NCBI GenBank assembly: GCA_947179485.1
Contig: OX359246.1
Span: 49,889,632-49,953,631 of the forward strand
Direction of reading: 5' to 3'
DNA: 64,000 nt
From: Allacma fusca
Taxonomy: Eukaryota; Arthropoda; Collembola; Symphypleona; Sminthuridae
The notes under the pieces were generated by a model, which was not told the DNA's origin, ran no database searches, and was given only the letters and a program-made list of their open reading frames with translations. Of this stretch, positions 44,601-55,438 are shown in pieces; the first letter of the stretch is position 1; each line of letters begins with the position of its first letter. The position numbers and the translations under genes were made by a program.

Positions 44601-47420
44601 TAATCCAAGCCAAGTGATTGGAATTTTGTCATTTAATTCGTTAATCCGAGCCAAGTGATCAAAATTTTGTCATTCAATCCGTTATTCCAATCGAAGTGAT
44701 CGGAATTTTGTCATTTAATCCGTTAATCCAATCCAGGTGATCGGAATTTTGTCATTGAATCCGTTAATCCAAGCCAAATGATCGGTATTTAGTCATTTAA
44801 TCCGTTAATCCAAGCCAAGTGATCGGAATATTGTCATTTAATCCGTTAAACCAAGCCAAGTGATCGGAATTTTGTCATTTGGTTCGTTAATCCAAGCCAA
44901 GTGATCGGAATTCTGTCTTTAATCCGTTAATCCAAGCCAAGTGATCGGAATTTTGTCATTTAATCCGGTAATCCAAGCCAAGTGATCGGAATTTTGTCAT
45001 TTAATCCGTTAATCCAAGCCAAGTGATCGGAATTTTGTCATTTAATCCGTTAATCCAAGCCAAGTGATCGTAATGTTGTCATTTTATCCGTTAATCCAAG
45101 CCAAGTGATCGGAATTTTGTCATTTGGTTCGTTAATACAAGCCAAGTGATTGCAATTTTGTCATTTAATTCGTCAATCCGAGCCAAGTGATCAAAATTTT
45201 GTCATTCAATCCGTTATTCCAATCCAAGTGATCGGAATTTTGTCATTTAATCCGTTAATCCAATCCAGGTGATCGGAATTTTGTCATTTGGTTCGTTAAT
45301 CCAAGCCAAGTGATTGGAATTTTGTCATTTAGTTCGTTAATCCGAGCCAAGTGATCAAAATTTTGTCATTTAATCCGTTATTCCAATCCAAGTGATCGGA
45401 ATTTTGTCATTGAATCCGTTAATCCAAGCCAAATGATCGGTATTTAGTCATTTAATCCGTTAATCCAAGCCAAGTGATCGGAATATTGTCATTTAATCCG
45501 TTAAACCAAGCCAAGTGATCGGAATTTTGTCATTTGGTTCGTTAATCCAAGCCAAGTGATCGGAATTCTGTCTTTAATCCGTTAATCCAAGCCAAGTGAT
45601 CGGAATTTTGTCAATTAATCCGGTAATCCAAGCCAAGTGATCGGAATTTTGTCATTTAATCCGTTAATCCAAGCCAAGTGATCGGAATTTTGTCATTTAA
45701 TCCGTTAATCCAAGCCAAGTGATCGTAATTTTGTCATTTAATCCGGTAATCCAAGCCAAGTGATCGGAATATTGTCATTTAATCCGTTAATCCAAGCCAA
45801 GTGATCGGAATTTTGTCATTTGGTTCGTTAATCCAAGCCAAGTGATCAGAATTCTGTCTTTAATCCGTTAATCCAAGCCAAGTGATCGGAATTTTGTCAT
45901 TTAATCCGGTAATCCAAGCCAAGTGATCGGAATTTTGTCATTTAATCCGTTAATCCAAGCCAAGTGATCGGAATTTTGTCATTTAATCCGTTAATCCAAG
46001 CCAAGTGATCGTAATTTTGTCATTTTATCCGTTAATCCAAGCCAAGTGATCGGAATTTTGTCATTTAAACCGTTATTTCAATCCAAGTGATCAAAATTTT
46101 GTCATTCAATCCGTTAATAAGGGTCAAGTGATCGGAATTTTGTCATTTAATCCGTTATTCCAATCCAAGTGATCGGAAATTTGCCATTTAAACCGTTATT
46201 TCAATCCAAGTGATCGGAATTTTGTCATTTAATCCGTTAATCCAAGCCAAGTGATCGGTATTTAGTCATTTAATCCGTAAATCCAATCCAAGTGATCGGA
46301 ATTTTGTAATTTAATCCGTTAATCCAAGCCAAGTGATCGGTATTTAGTCATTTAATCCGGTAATCCAAGCCAAGTGATCGGAATTTTGTCATTTAATCCG
46401 TTAATACAAGTCAAGTGATCGGAATTTTGTCATTTAATCCGTTAATCTAAGCCAAATGATCGGAATATTGTCATTTAATCCGTTATTTCAATCCAAGTGA
46501 TCGGAATTTTGTCATTTAATCCGTTAATCCAAGCCAAGTGATCGGTATTTAGTCATTTAATCCGTAAATCCAATCCAAGTGATCGGAATTTTGTAATTTA
46601 ATCCGTTAATCCAAGCCAAGTGATCGGTATTTAGTCATTTAATCCGGTAATCCAAGCCAAGTGATCGGAAATTTGCCATTTAAACCGTTATTTCAATCCA
46701 AGTGATCGGAATATTGTCATTTAATCCGTTAATCCAAGCCAAGTGATCGGAATGTTGTCATTTGGTTCGTTAATCCAAGCCAAGTGATCGGAATTCTGTC
46801 TTTTAATCCGTTAATCCAAGCCAAGTGATCGGAATTTTGTCATTTGGTTCGTTAATCCAAGCCAAGTGATCGGAATTCTGTCTTTTAATCCGTTAATCCA
46901 AGCCAAGTGATCGGAAGTTTGTCATTTAATCCGTTAATCCAATCCAGGTGCTCTGAGTTTTGTCTCTGAATGCGTTATTAAAATCCAAGTGATCGGAATT
47001 TTGTTATTTAATCCGATAATCCAAGCCAAGTTTTCGTAATTTTGTCATTTAATCCCTTAATCTAATTCAAGTTGTCAGAATTTTCCCCTCAATCCCTTAA
47101 TCCAATTCAAGTTGTCAGAATTTCCCCCTCAATCCCTTAATCCAATTGAAGTTGTCAGAAATTCCCTGTCAATCCCTTAATCCAATTCAAGTTGTCCGAA
47201 TTTCCCCCTCAAGCCCTTAATCCAATTCAAGTTGTCAGAATTTCCCGCTCAATACCTTAATCCGATTCAAGTTGTCAGAATTTCCCCCTAAATCCCTTAA
47301 TCCAATTCAAGTTGTCGGAAGTTTGTCATTTAATCCGTTAATCCGAGCCAAGTGATCTGAATTTTTTCATTAATCTAAGTGATCGAAATTTTTTTCCTCA
47401 ATAACTTAATCCATTCCTGC
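41631..47420. repeat. Satellite array of 40-41-bp units with a 696-bp higher-order period
   Basis: The core (about 42231-47045) is built from 41-bp units typified by AATCCGTTAATCCAAGCC and AAGTGATCGGAATTTTGTC, roughly 85-90 units by length. The edges (about 41631-42230 and 47046-47330) use a related 40-bp unit with AATCCCTTAATCCAATTC and AAGTTGTCAGAATTTCCCC. Variant landmarks repeat exactly 696 bp apart (TTGGTTCG at 43898, 44594 and 45290; a second landmark at 44430, 45126 and 45822). This shows a higher-order repeat of about 17 units. The array is interrupted by a TIR element at 42504-43702. Confidence 0.95.
42504..43702. mobile_element. hAT-like TIR element, family D (CGGTTCGG word), inserted in the satellite
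   Basis: Ends TAAGCATGAGATCGGTTCGG and ...CCGAACCGATCTCATTCTTA, with 8-bp TSDs GCCAAGCC at 42496-42503 and 43703-43710, a phrase taken from the satellite unit. CGGTT/AACCG words occur more than twenty times within ~170 bp of each end. Length 1199 bp. A 98-codon minus frame (43002-43298) is open but has no recognisable domain. The terminal TAAGCATGAG matches families A and B. Confidence 0.9.
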
Positions 47421-48008
47421 AGGTCGTATGTGTAATATTCCCATCCCTGGTTCCACCTTTGACCGGGTTCACAAAATCAGGAAAAACAAATAAACCGTGG
47501 ATTGTCCAAATACAAAATTCTCAAGTCCTCTTGAATGATTATTAGAGTAAAATAATTACAAACCGATACACAAAAGGCGAGAGGGGCGAATAATCTCTCA
47601 ATGTTTTTGTCCCATAATATACCCAGCAAAATTTTCTTAACAAATAAGATAATGAAAGGATAAGAAAATGAAGATTAAGCATAATAGAATTGGAACGCGA
47701 GTGAAGCAGACGTGTTATGTTAATAAAGCACTTTACTATTTTCTTTTACGATTAATCCTGATTTTCATCTCGCCTTTGGCTAGCAAAGGCTGGCACTTCG
47801 ACAGGATTCGTTGATAGAAAAGAATAATAGAAAATAGGAGACTTAGTCTCTGGTCCTTCGAAACAATATAAAGAAGAAATTACGGCTAGAAGAAAATTAT
47901 CGTTGTTGTCAATAGTTAAGGCAATAACAAAACCTGTAGGTCGAAGAGAGAGCCACATACTACACTAGATGCCTCGTAAGATGGATTTCTGTGTGTAAAA
48001 GTACCCAG
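47421..48008. other. No gene recognised; left remnant of family J at its end
   Basis: A 68-codon minus frame (47752-47958) shows no known domain. The last bases, GTACCCAG (48001-48008), are the left TSD of the family C element and also match the GTACCC word of family J, which resumes at 48828. Confidence 0.45.
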
Positions 48009-48827
48009 TGGGGATTCCAGTTATCTCCAATCATCTCATAACGCAATTATCGTTCTCGGATAAATCACATTTTATTATATCGACTATCGGTGATATATCG
48101 GACCTTATCTTCAGTGAAATTAGATATGCTGGGAAAATGTATAACGCATTAATTTCAATGCGGTTTAATTAAATTGATATCAAAACAATGCAGTTAGCAG
48201 TAAATAAATAGCATAAATAGCTACTTTCATATAAATCATCAAATAAATTTGCTGCGTCATAGAAGAAATATTCCCAAACTTGAGCTCCTTTTCCATGTTT
48301 TACACGATATTTGGCGTAATCCTTCGATTCATAAAATTTGTTCATTAGATCTGGATCTAGCTTTTTAATTATATGCATCCATCCATTCCGGTAATTTTTA
48401 CCACAAATTATTATAAACGATTGTTGTTTCAATAAAATATATTATTAAACCGGAAATGTTTGGAAAGAAATGAGGCGAGGACTGCACGCACAATTATTGT
48501 TGATGACGGTAATACATGTATGCAGTTGAGCATCTGTTTACATGACATGCAAGTACATAAAAGTATATCTCTAGTGAAGGAGCTTGTTCAGGAACGCTGT
48601 TTAAGCCAGTAACGCTTATATCTAATTTAGATGAATCCCGTTGTATTATCTCATTTAACAGGGCAACCGAATTCACATTAGAAACAGGTCCAATGTATGG
48701 TAAGTCATATTTACGAGACACCGGTATTCTCGACACATTTGGCGATTTTTATCGCAAGTTATATCGGTGGTAAAATGACGATATTTCCTAAAATATCGTC
48801 TCGGCATTATCGTATTTGGCATCCCTA
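48009..48827. mobile_element. hAT-like TIR element, family C, second copy (reverse orientation)
   Basis: Ends TGGGGATTCCAG and TTTGGCATCCCTA match the two ends of 3024-4755 in inverted orientation, with shared blocks such as CGCAATTATCGTTCTCGG. Flanks are GTACCCAG (48001-48008) and GTACCCAC (48828-48835), a 7/8 target duplication. Length 819 bp. It retains the BED-finger start but has lost the downstream acidic part. Confidence 0.88.
48169..48432 (-). pseudogene. BED zinc-finger ORF of family C, second copy
   Basis: Starts ATG at 48432 and reads through KLDPDLMNKFYESKDYAKYR and GKGAQVWEYFFYDAANLF, aligned residue by residue with 4041-4260 (KLDADLMNKGYDSKDYAKFS, AQVWEYFLLRKD). The CxxC pair that follows in the other copy has been lost and the frame runs into unrelated sequence. 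The start is chosen because both copies share it. Confidence 0.65.
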
Positions 48828-49071
48828 GTACCCACATTTGCAGGTATTAGTTTGTCAGGTCCAGGTATATTGAAAGCTTGTACCTGTCTCTGTAGGGTAC
48901 AACCCAAAAAATCAAAATTTGTACCTGTACCCAAAATTTGGGTACATATAGCTAGTACCCATAAAGTACCCATTCAGTTTGGGTACTTAAACAGAGTACC
49001 CATTTCGGACCTGGACCTGTACCTGTGCCCAAATACTCAGGTACTACCCGTACCCATGCGATGCACTACTG
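48828..49071. mobile_element. hAT-like TIR element end, family J (GTACCC word)
   Basis: The right end, read in reverse, is CAGTAGTGCATCGCATGGGT, a typical hAT-style terminus. GTACCC/GGGTAC or GTACCTG/CAGGTAC words occur about fifteen times in 240 bp. The left part is missing. The family C element at 48009 inserted into one of the GTACCC words. Confidence 0.7.
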
Positions 49072-49078
49072 TCACGTG

Positions 49079-49710
49079 ATGAACTTGATGACACAACAAT
49101 AACTGAGCCAAATGGTAAAACTAAGAGATCAAATATTGTTACATAATACAATTCAATCACTACTCACGGTCATACGGTTTAAATTCTCCCCGTCGACGTG
49201 AGTGTAGGTGGCTACGGATGTGAAGCATTTCAAAGCTTTGAAAACCAAATAAGAACTGGTTTACTAGAAGCATACAAAAACTTCGATGTTAGAGTTGAGG
49301 ATCTCAGAAGCATCCATTCAGATATAATGCAACATTTGGATCTCAGCAATGTTAAGTTATGTCCACACGATTTGTCGCAGCGCTTATTTATTTCGGTCCT
49401 TCAAGTGCTTCAACTGCCTGAAACACACGTCTCCAAACATGATAAACAAAATTTAGAAGCCATGCGAGATTAGCTCAAACATTTACTACCTCTCAATGCG
49501 GACGAAGTCTACGCAACAGATCACTTTCCTGAAGCCTATGTCCAATTCCACAGTCTCAAATTCAATTTTGTTAAAGAGTGTCAGATTATCGTGGAAGCTA
49601 AGAAACGAACCGACATAAAGCTAGCATGGTTTGCCAATGCATCCGCACTTTCAACCACAGACGAAGAGGCAAACACGACGTCAGAACAAGTGGTTAATCC
49701 TGACACTGTG
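49079..49710 (+). pseudogene. Unidentified decayed ORF
   Basis: One plus-strand frame runs from about 49085 to the TAA ending at 49710, with three in-frame stops (two before 49198, one after EAMRD at 49471). It reads VSVGGYGCEAFQSFENQIRT, VEDLRSIHSDIMQHLDLSN, DLSQRLFISVLQVLQLPE and ends with an acidic T/E/N-rich tail. It looks like a helical soluble protein, and the preserved frame over 600 bp shows former coding. I do not recognise it. It is flanked by family J (left) and a CAGGCGCGTAGCC repeat end (49764). Confidence 0.45.
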
Positions 49711-49763
49711 TAAGAACTCTTGCATAAATTCTAGTTCTTTGTTAGCTCATTATTAGATACACT

Positions 49764-51469
49764 CAGGCGCGTAGCCAGGAATTGGCCAAGGGGGGCAACA
49801 TTAATTAGAACGTACATATGTAAACTGACACATTCTATGGGAAATCCAATTCACGAATTTAAAACACTTCAAATTTTGCAAACTGAATTTCAGATTTTAA
49901 AATTCTCCACGTTTTACGATTCCATCAAATTTGAATAATTTTGGACCAGATTTTTAATTGGGCTTGATCCGATTTCGGAGAATTTCGAGACCTGGGTTCG
50001 CTTCTATCGTTTCAGCTGGTGCTTAACCTACTGTTCCTGTGACACAAGTCTTTGCTTCGAAAAGAAACTGCGGATATCAGGCGTGCTTGACCTTTTCATA
50101 ATGAAGAATTAAATACAATTCACTAATTTAATAATTCTATCCAGCTTAAAAATTCCCTCGAATTGAAGCGTGTAAGTTACAGAAGCTAAAAGCTTTTAAT
50201 ATGAAAATATTTAAAGCCGCTGTTACCATACTTTTGTTGCCGTTGAAGGTTGAAGTCAAATCGACGAGGCAAAGGTCAAATGCTGCCCTAGTCTAGTCAG
50301 ACTTGACTAGGAAAGTTTACACTTGATTAGACTAGGAGCCAAAATGCATGTAAAAGAATAGACTTGACTGGACTACGCATGCTGTTAATATTTTGAGACT
50401 TGACTAGAATAGACTACGGAAACTTTCGAAAACACAGGATTTGACTAGACTTGACTTGCATGACTTCATGGAAAAGCTAGTCAAGTTACAATTACTTGAG
50501 GCTCCCTCATTTACTGAAAATCAAAAGAAATCCAGCGTGAAATTCCGGTGTACACCAAACGCTCATCGTAAGGGACGGTTAGTGTGCTTAAGTATAAAAT
50601 TTCGTTTTGAAGATCAAAACAAGATATTGTCCCCTGAGTCATTTGTCTAGAAAAATCTAATCTTTTCAGTTACAATTTATTCTTACATTCCAGTAAAACA
50701 ATCATTTCAAGTAGTTTACATTACAACACATTAAAAGACCGTGATTAAGCGCTGTTGGCAAACGTCCTACCAATGCCCTGCCCATGACCAACGTTTGATC
50801 CGTAGATGGCGGCTGGGATTTAGTCCTGCATGAAGTTAATTCATTTAACTATTGAAAATCTCCTTAAATTAATGTAGGTAGTAAATATTGAGTTTGTAGG
50901 CACTACAAACCGCAAATTTGATGCCGTCTCCTCTGGGTTCGGGCAGTCGGACATCTGAAAGTTTGATTTTTTTTGAAAGTTTCACAGGGGGACCCTTCCT
51001 CGCTTGAATTTTTTCATGTTAAATCCCATAAGAAAAATCCATTTTCGCAACTTGTTCGCAAGAGACATCAAGTTTTCGATTTGTGTGAACACTATTAGTA
51101 GTGCCTACAATTCCACCAATTTTCATTTAATTCTGAAGTTCACATCGGAAGACTTTGCTTGTCAGTGGAATCACCGTCTCCTCTTTCTTTTTCTCGCAAT
51201 ACAAACCCGCTCTCTCTGTCTCGCCCTTTGTCGCAAAACAAACCCGATCTCGGTTTCTCAATGAAATCTCGCTCTCTCGCACGGTCTTTCTCGCTAATAC
51301 AAACCCGGTTTCCTACTCGTTTAAGCAGAACTGCCAAAAATCCTATGAGAACCACAGAATGGTATCCTAATTGGCTGGCACCGTGTGATAACCTGTCCCT
51401 TCGTGGCTTAACACGTATTGCTGATCCAAAAAGATTTTGTGTATTTTACGTTTCAAGTAATTATGCATT
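49764..51469. other. No intact gene; repeat ends and the TTGACTAG-word element
   Basis: CAGGCGCGTAGCCAGGAATT at 49764 is the same repeat end as at 11665. 50282-50470 is the TTGACTAG-word element listed separately. Between 51170 and 51310, CTCGC and AATACAAACCCG phrases recur. Open frames at 50441, 51004 and 51159 have no recognisable domain. Confidence 0.45.
50282..50470. mobile_element. TIR-like element with TTGACTAG word (family K)
   Basis: GCTGCCCTAGTCTAGTCAGA at the left, then TTGACTAG, TAGACTAG, TTGACTGGACTA and related words about ten times, ending TTGACTAGACTTGACTTGC. Termini and TSD are not defined. The word saturation matches the other hAT-like families in the window. Confidence 0.5.
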
Positions 51470-52345
51470 TTGTAGTGTGTATTCTCGTCATCTGAAGAAT
51501 GTATTGTGTAGTTTTTATTTTCGACGCCTGAAGAATGTATTGTGTAGTTTTTATTTTCGACGCCTGAAGAATGTATTGTGTAGTTTTTATTTTCGACGCC
51601 TGAAGAATGTATTGTGTAGTTTGTATTTTCGACGCCTGGAATGCATTTTGTAGTTTGTATTTTCGACGCCTGAAGAATGCATTTTGTAGTTTGTATTTTC
51701 GACGCCTGAAGAATATATTTTGTAGCTTGTATTTTCGATGCCTGAAGAATGTATTTTGTAGCTTGTATTTTCGACGCCTGAAGAATGCATTTTGTAGTTT
51801 GTATTTTCGTCATCTGAAGAATGTATTGTGTAGTTTTTATTTTCGACGCCTGAAGAATGTATTGTGTAGTTTTTATTTTCGACGCCTGAAGAATGTATTG
51901 TGTAGTTTTTATTTTCGACGCCTGAAGAATGTATTGTGTAGTTTGTATTTTCGACGCCTGGAATGCATTTTGTAGTTTGTATTTTCGACGCCTGAAGAAT
52001 GCATTTTGTAGTTTGTATTTTCGACGCCTGAAGAATATATTTTGTAGCTTGTATTTTCGATGCCTGAAGAATGTATTTTGTAGCTTGTATTTTCGACGCC
52101 TGAAGAATGCATTTTGTAGTTTGTATTTTCGACGCCTGAAGAATATATTTTGTAGCTTGTATTTTCGACGCCTGAAGAATGTATTTTGTAGCTTGTATTT
52201 TCGACGCCTGAAGAATGTATTTTGTAGTTTGTATTTTCGACGCCTGAAGAATGTATTTTGTATTTTGTAGTTTGTATTTGCGACGCCTGAAGAATGTATT
52301 TTGTAGTTTGTATTTTCGACGCCTGAAGAATGTATTTTGTATTTT
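51470..52345. repeat. 36-bp minisatellite, about 24 units, with a 322-bp higher-order period
   Basis: The unit contains TGAAGAATGTATTTTGTAG and TTTGTATTTTCGACGCC. The rare variant CGTCATCTGAAG recurs at 51486 and 51808, 322 bp apart. This equals nine units, one of them shortened by 2 bp (CCTGGAATGC instead of CCTGAAGAATGC). A long minus frame (51587-52543) and plus frames are open only because 36 is divisible by three. Confidence 0.92.
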
Positions 52346-52371
52346 GTAATTTGTATTTGGGGAGCATGTAT

Positions 52372-52529
52372 TTTGAACAGCTAACTTGAACGTCAAGTTG
52401 TTATCAAGTTGAACACTCAAGTCCCTTGAAAAATTTGATTCAACAAGTTCAAGTGTGGAAACTTTGTTTAGACAATTTTTCAAGTTCAAGTCAAGTTGTC
52501 TAATATAATTTGACTTGAACGCAGCTCTG
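52372..52529. mobile_element. hAT-like TIR element end, family I (TTCAAG word)
   Basis: Read in reverse from 52529 the end is CAGAGCTGCGTTCAAGTCAA, a hAT-type CAGAGCTG terminus. AACTTGAA, TTCAAG and CAAGTT words recur about fifteen times. The 36-bp minisatellite lies directly inside it, so it may be part of the element. The left end is not found. Confidence 0.6.
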
Positions 52530-53619
52530 ATCGCAAGCCCCAAGTTTTAAATATTTGGCAATATTCATTATGTAATGGTGATTTAGAGTAGAACCACAGC
52601 TGTGATAAATGGAAGACCTTTTGTTAGCAACATTTTAATTGTATCTTACGCTCGAGTTTCGAATTTACACGCGTAGAAAACAACTAGAGGCCACTGGAAT
52701 TCAAACCGGGATTCTTACTCGAATTTAACGGTGTTATTCCATGATCGCGACAGACTGAAGCTGGAGTGCTTAATTGCTCAATTGAAAGCTCAATTGCGTC
52801 CTCGAACTGGAATAAAGTTTGGATGATTGACAAACTTTCAAAATTATTTCATTTACTCTAGTTGTATACAAACTAGCCCTAGCCTAACAAGCATTTTATT
52901 TTGATATGCAGAAATCCTGTTATTGGACGGCTTTTCAGAACGCATGTTCAATGTGCTTCAATATGAAAGTCAAAAATAAAAATTTCTTTTGGGAAATAAC
53001 ACGAAAAATTCAACGGCAACGGAAATAACAGAACCTGCTTGAGTGAGTGTAGCTCTGAGAAAAAAGTAGTCGTAGCACCAACAGAATAAATTAGTTAGCG
53101 GGCACTAATCAATATATATTTCAAAAAAACATCTTTAAGTCAGGTGTGAAATCTATCTTGAGTACAGTACCACTGTACCAATAATCAACATTTCTTCGGT
53201 TTCTGCACCCAAACCCAAACGTGCATCCGAAATCCGAAACCACAACACAGTTGTAACACATTTCTGCACCTGGTGCGAAACCCATTAAACCCGAACCCGT
53301 TCCCAAATTGAACCATTGGTCAAATTAGCAAATTCATCCAATCTGAACGAACTTTTATGTACTGCTCAAGAGGTTTCTAAGCTAATTCAAATTTAGCTGA
53401 TTACCAAAAATCTTCATTTATTCAGTAACACTGCAGCCTAACTGCGTTCATTCCACGCCTTTACAACGAAAGCTAAAATAATCACAAACTTGATTTTCGT
53501 TTATCGCGTTACAATTACATGAGAGAATCCGCTAACTATGGTGGATGACCTTGACATTTTTGAATCAGAATATTTATGAATTGCTAGCTAACCTCCATAA
53601 TAGCTGTGTATCCCTGAAG
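52530..53619. other. No gene recognised
   Basis: AT-rich. At about 53190-53310 GGTTTC/GAAACC and CCCAAACCC words are dense (CGAAATCCGAAACC, ACCCGAACCCG), perhaps the remnant of another word-saturated element. Confidence 0.4.
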
Positions 53620-53790
53620 TAGTGCTGTCCATGGGAACATGTGACCCCCAGGTTTTTGGGAATGGGAGCAGGAATGAGTGCGTACGGGAATACAAATTTT
53701 GTTCACAAAACACTTTGGAAACGTTTGGCAACATTGAAATTGTTCCCGAAATATGGGAACAAAAGCTGGTTTGGGATCAGGAACAAAACG
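53620..53790. mobile_element. Left end of a GGGAAC-word TIR element (family M)
   Basis: TAGTGCTGTCCATGGGAACA at 53620, then GGGAATGGGAGC, ACGGGAATAC, TTGTTCCCG and ATGGGAACA. No matching right end lies before the non-LTR element at 54163. Confidence 0.5.
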
Positions 53791-54323
53791 TAATTAATTG
53801 GCTATTAACATGAGGTTTGATGAAATAACAATACCTCACACATAAAATAACATTTTAAATGTACGTCACAACATATCATAATAGTCACTCTTTGGCATGC
53901 CATTATTTAAAATGCAGTTTGAGTCAGTTGATCAAAGTCCATTTGATATTTGATTCTCTAAAGGGATGCATTGATTTACCGGGGCCATAATTCTGTAAGA
54001 TGTACTTTCATTTCACCACTAGTCTTTAAGTACATGGTTACGGCTTCGAGAAACTCGCACTCTTAAAACTACAATATTCCTGTATGCAAAAATATTTTTA
54101 ATTAGACCCAGACGGGAGTAAAATCAAACATTACACAAGTTTAAAAATGTTTAGTGTCGTAGGTTCATTCCAACACTGGACGAGCTCCAAGCTGGTCTTA
54201 AAGTGGACCTACTCCCAGCCACTTGTCCAGTTCTGTTGTACTTTTTCTCTCTAACTCTGTCATACTCCCAGTGGTTTTTCCTCACTCTCTACTCCCTTGC
54301 ATTGTTTTCAACCTGTGAGAATT

Positions 54324-55307
54324 ATGGTTGTGTCAGTTGATATATGTGGAATTTGTAAGGATAAAATCCGCAGACGTGTACTGAAGCTCACATGTAATCA
54401 GTGTAAGATTCTCTGCCATCGCACTTGTGCAAATATGAGTCTCTCAACATACAGATCAGTTCTACTAGATCTTTGGCTTTGCTTGTCTTGTGTGAGTATC
54501 AACCAGTGTGATACAAGTTTATTGCAAATATCCTCGACTGCCTGTCATGACAATGTTGATGAGCCTTACCCTTCTAAGCTTAAAATTCACACGAGTAACA
54601 GTAAGCTACTAAACTTCTTCTACCTAAACATTAACAATTATGCTCCTTATAAACTTGATGATATTAAGGTTTTGTTATGTGATAAGTTGCTAGATATTGT
54701 TGCTCTTGTTGAAACCTTTTTTGACGACGGTACTAATTTAAATCTATATAATGTTAATGGTTACAATATGATATTAAAAAATCGATGCAAAAGGAAAGGT
54801 GGAGCAATTCTTCTGTATTTACACAATAGAATAAGATATAAGGTCATTGATATTAATGTTGAGTTTTTCAATTCTGGTGTGGAACTTTTGGCATGTAAAT
54901 TAGGCCTCAATGAATTTCAATCTGTTATATTGATAGTCCTCTATAGGCCACCCTCAGGTTCTGTTGATAAATTTTTGTTATTTATGAATGCCCTGTTCCA
55001 ATGTATCTCAAATCTAAAAAGTATATGTATAATAACAGGTGAATTTAATATTGATGTATCAATTGCCTCTAACGAGACAGTTAAACTTTTGTCATGTACA
55101 ACTATGTTTGGGTTCAAACAACTTGTGAATGTTCAAACCCGTAGATGTTTTGGTAAACGTCATTCTAGCTCACTCATAGAACACATATACGTCCCTACTA
55201 ATGTATGCATTGAATGCGATAGTGGAATGACAGGTATTTCAGACCACGATTTTCTCTCTTTTAAGTACAGCTTAAAAAACCTGCGTCGAACTTCTCAAGT
55301 ACTTTAA
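54324..55307 (+). pseudogene. Zinc finger plus APE-type endonuclease ORF
   Basis: The open frame extends from 54297. ATG 54324 is the more likely start because it opens MVVSVDICGICKDKIRRRVL, directly before the finger. The PHD-like finger follows the C-x2-C ... C-x2-C ... HRTC ... CLSC pattern. The endonuclease then reads NFFYLNINNYAPYKLDD, VETFFDDG, KRKGGAILLYLHNR, LYRPPSGS, ITGEFNIDVS, RRCFGKRHSSSLIEHIYVP and GISDHDFLSFKY. The usual catalytic GDFN reads GEFN and the terminal SDH is present. The frame ends at a stop caused by a shift in an A-run near 55275. The following bases in the +1 frame continue the protein (KEIDWVAFNTE). Confidence 0.88.
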
Positions 55308-55438
55308 CTCATCGTAACCTAAAAGAAATAGACTGGGTTGCATTCAATACAGAAATATGTAAGATTAATTGGGAATTTCTTTTAAATCCTAAATATGACA
55401 TAGATTTTGTATTCAATGTTATATCTACTACAATTCGT

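Noticed and set aside
41631-47420. CRISPR-like array
   Set aside because: Units are head-to-tail monomers without unique spacers, in a eukaryotic context. It is a satellite.
51587-52543. 318-codon minus-strand open frame as a protein-coding gene
   Set aside because: It is almost entirely the 36-bp minisatellite read in one frame, and similar frames are open on the other strand. Codon continuity follows from the repeat length.
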